Assembly: GCA_900545025.1 (NCBI GenBank)
Contig: UQXH01000016.1
Coordinates: 1 to 42,475 of the forward strand
From: an uncultured Phascolarctobacterium sp.
GTDB lineage: Bacteria > Bacillota > Negativicutes > Acidaminococcales > Acidaminococcaceae
Direction: 5' to 3'
Length of the DNA stretch: 42,475 nt
In this document: piece after piece, positions 42,401 to 42,475 of the stretch
Layout: each line of letters begins with the position of its first letter
Numbering within the stretch: position 1 is the first letter of the stretch
The notes under the pieces: generated by a model
Seen by the model: the letters and a program-made list of their open reading frames with translations, nothing else
The model's database searches: none
What the model was told of the DNA's origin: nothing
Translations under genes and position numbers: made by a program

Positions 42401-42423
42401 CGGTTAATGCAGTTAATTACTAT

Positions 42424-42475
42424 GGCTATGTCACAACAAACAGTTGATAAATAGCCATTTTTATAGGGGAGTATC
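42424..42475 (+). mobile_element. partial insertion sequence end, probably ISL3 family
   Basis: The plus strand begins ggctatgtcacaacaaacag; 22 of its first 25 bases match the element end at 25-49, with a shared 12-mer TGTCACAACAAA. The element would continue past the right edge. It also contains atggctat (42422-42429) and atagccat (42451-42458), which pair into a hairpin followed by tttttat, like a plus-strand terminator. The 8 bases before it (attactat) do not match those at 50-57, so the two ends mark different insertion sites. Confidence 0.55.

Noticed and set aside
42422..42463. A plus-strand rho-independent terminator at the right edge
   Set aside because: The hairpin and T-run are real, but no plus-strand gene ends there and the sequence matches an insertion-sequence end, so it is not listed as a working terminator.

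Overview
The window is a compact block of chromosomal housekeeping genes. Every protein gene I can support, both tRNAs and the 6S RNA lie on the minus strand. The gene set is that of a low-GC Gram-positive lineage: Asp23/AmaP/DUF2273, IreB-RuvX-DUF1292, HemZ, DUF4911, a bifunctional Rel, and the hemZ-hisS-aspS order. DUF4911 next to a U32 peptidase and MltG, together with the codon use, suggests an anaerobic Negativicutes member, perhaps a gut Acidaminococcaceae such as Phascolarctobacterium. That placement is inference, because no rRNA or other taxonomic marker is present.

Layout in transcription order, from high to low coordinates. (1) 42424-42475 is the end of an insertion sequence; it is followed by a GC-rich Xre regulator (41938-42252) of foreign-looking composition. 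(2) A tRNA-Gly/tRNA-Trp pair (41717-41868) has a consensus promoter and a terminator, and is followed by a small DUF1653 gene. (3) A lapA-recJ-rel-dtd-MBL hydrolase-AI-2E transporter-hemZ-hisS-aspS run ends at a strong terminator near 29670. (4) A 6S RNA sits directly upstream of tcdA, followed by a terminator and rarA. (5) alaS has its own promoter and terminator. (6) ireB-ruvX precede a separately promoted DUF1292 gene. (7) mltG-U32-DUF4911-M24 peptidase-efp ends at a terminator near 19030. (8) A probable 14-gene operon runs asp23-amaP-DUF2273-nusB-TsaD paralog-xseA-xseB-ispA-dxs-tlyA-nadK-argR-recN-NUDIX, from a promoter near 18980 to a terminator near 7560. (9) An EF-G-like GTPase and (10) transketolase are each single units. 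(11) An OXA-type class D beta-lactamase heads a thiD-thiM-thiE thiamine salvage cluster. (12) Positions 1-49 are another insertion-sequence end.

Functional themes are translation (AlaRS, AspRS, HisRS, Dtd, EF-P, EF-G-like, tRNAs, TcdA, TlyA), DNA repair and recombination (RecN, RecJ, RarA, RuvX, XseAB), isoprenoid precursors (Dxs, IspA), cofactors (NAD kinase, thiamine salvage, heme/HemZ), envelope (MltG, Asp23/AmaP) and global control (Rel, 6S RNA, ArgR, Xre). I see no CRISPR array, prophage, or obviously new multi-gene defence or biosynthetic system. The points most worth a second look are: matching insertion-sequence ends at both edges of the window, an EF-G-like GTPase whose P-loop lysine is replaced by threonine, the beta-lactamase at the head of the thiamine genes behind a terminator hairpin, the GC-rich Xre gene with paired upstream repeats, and the 6S RNA.
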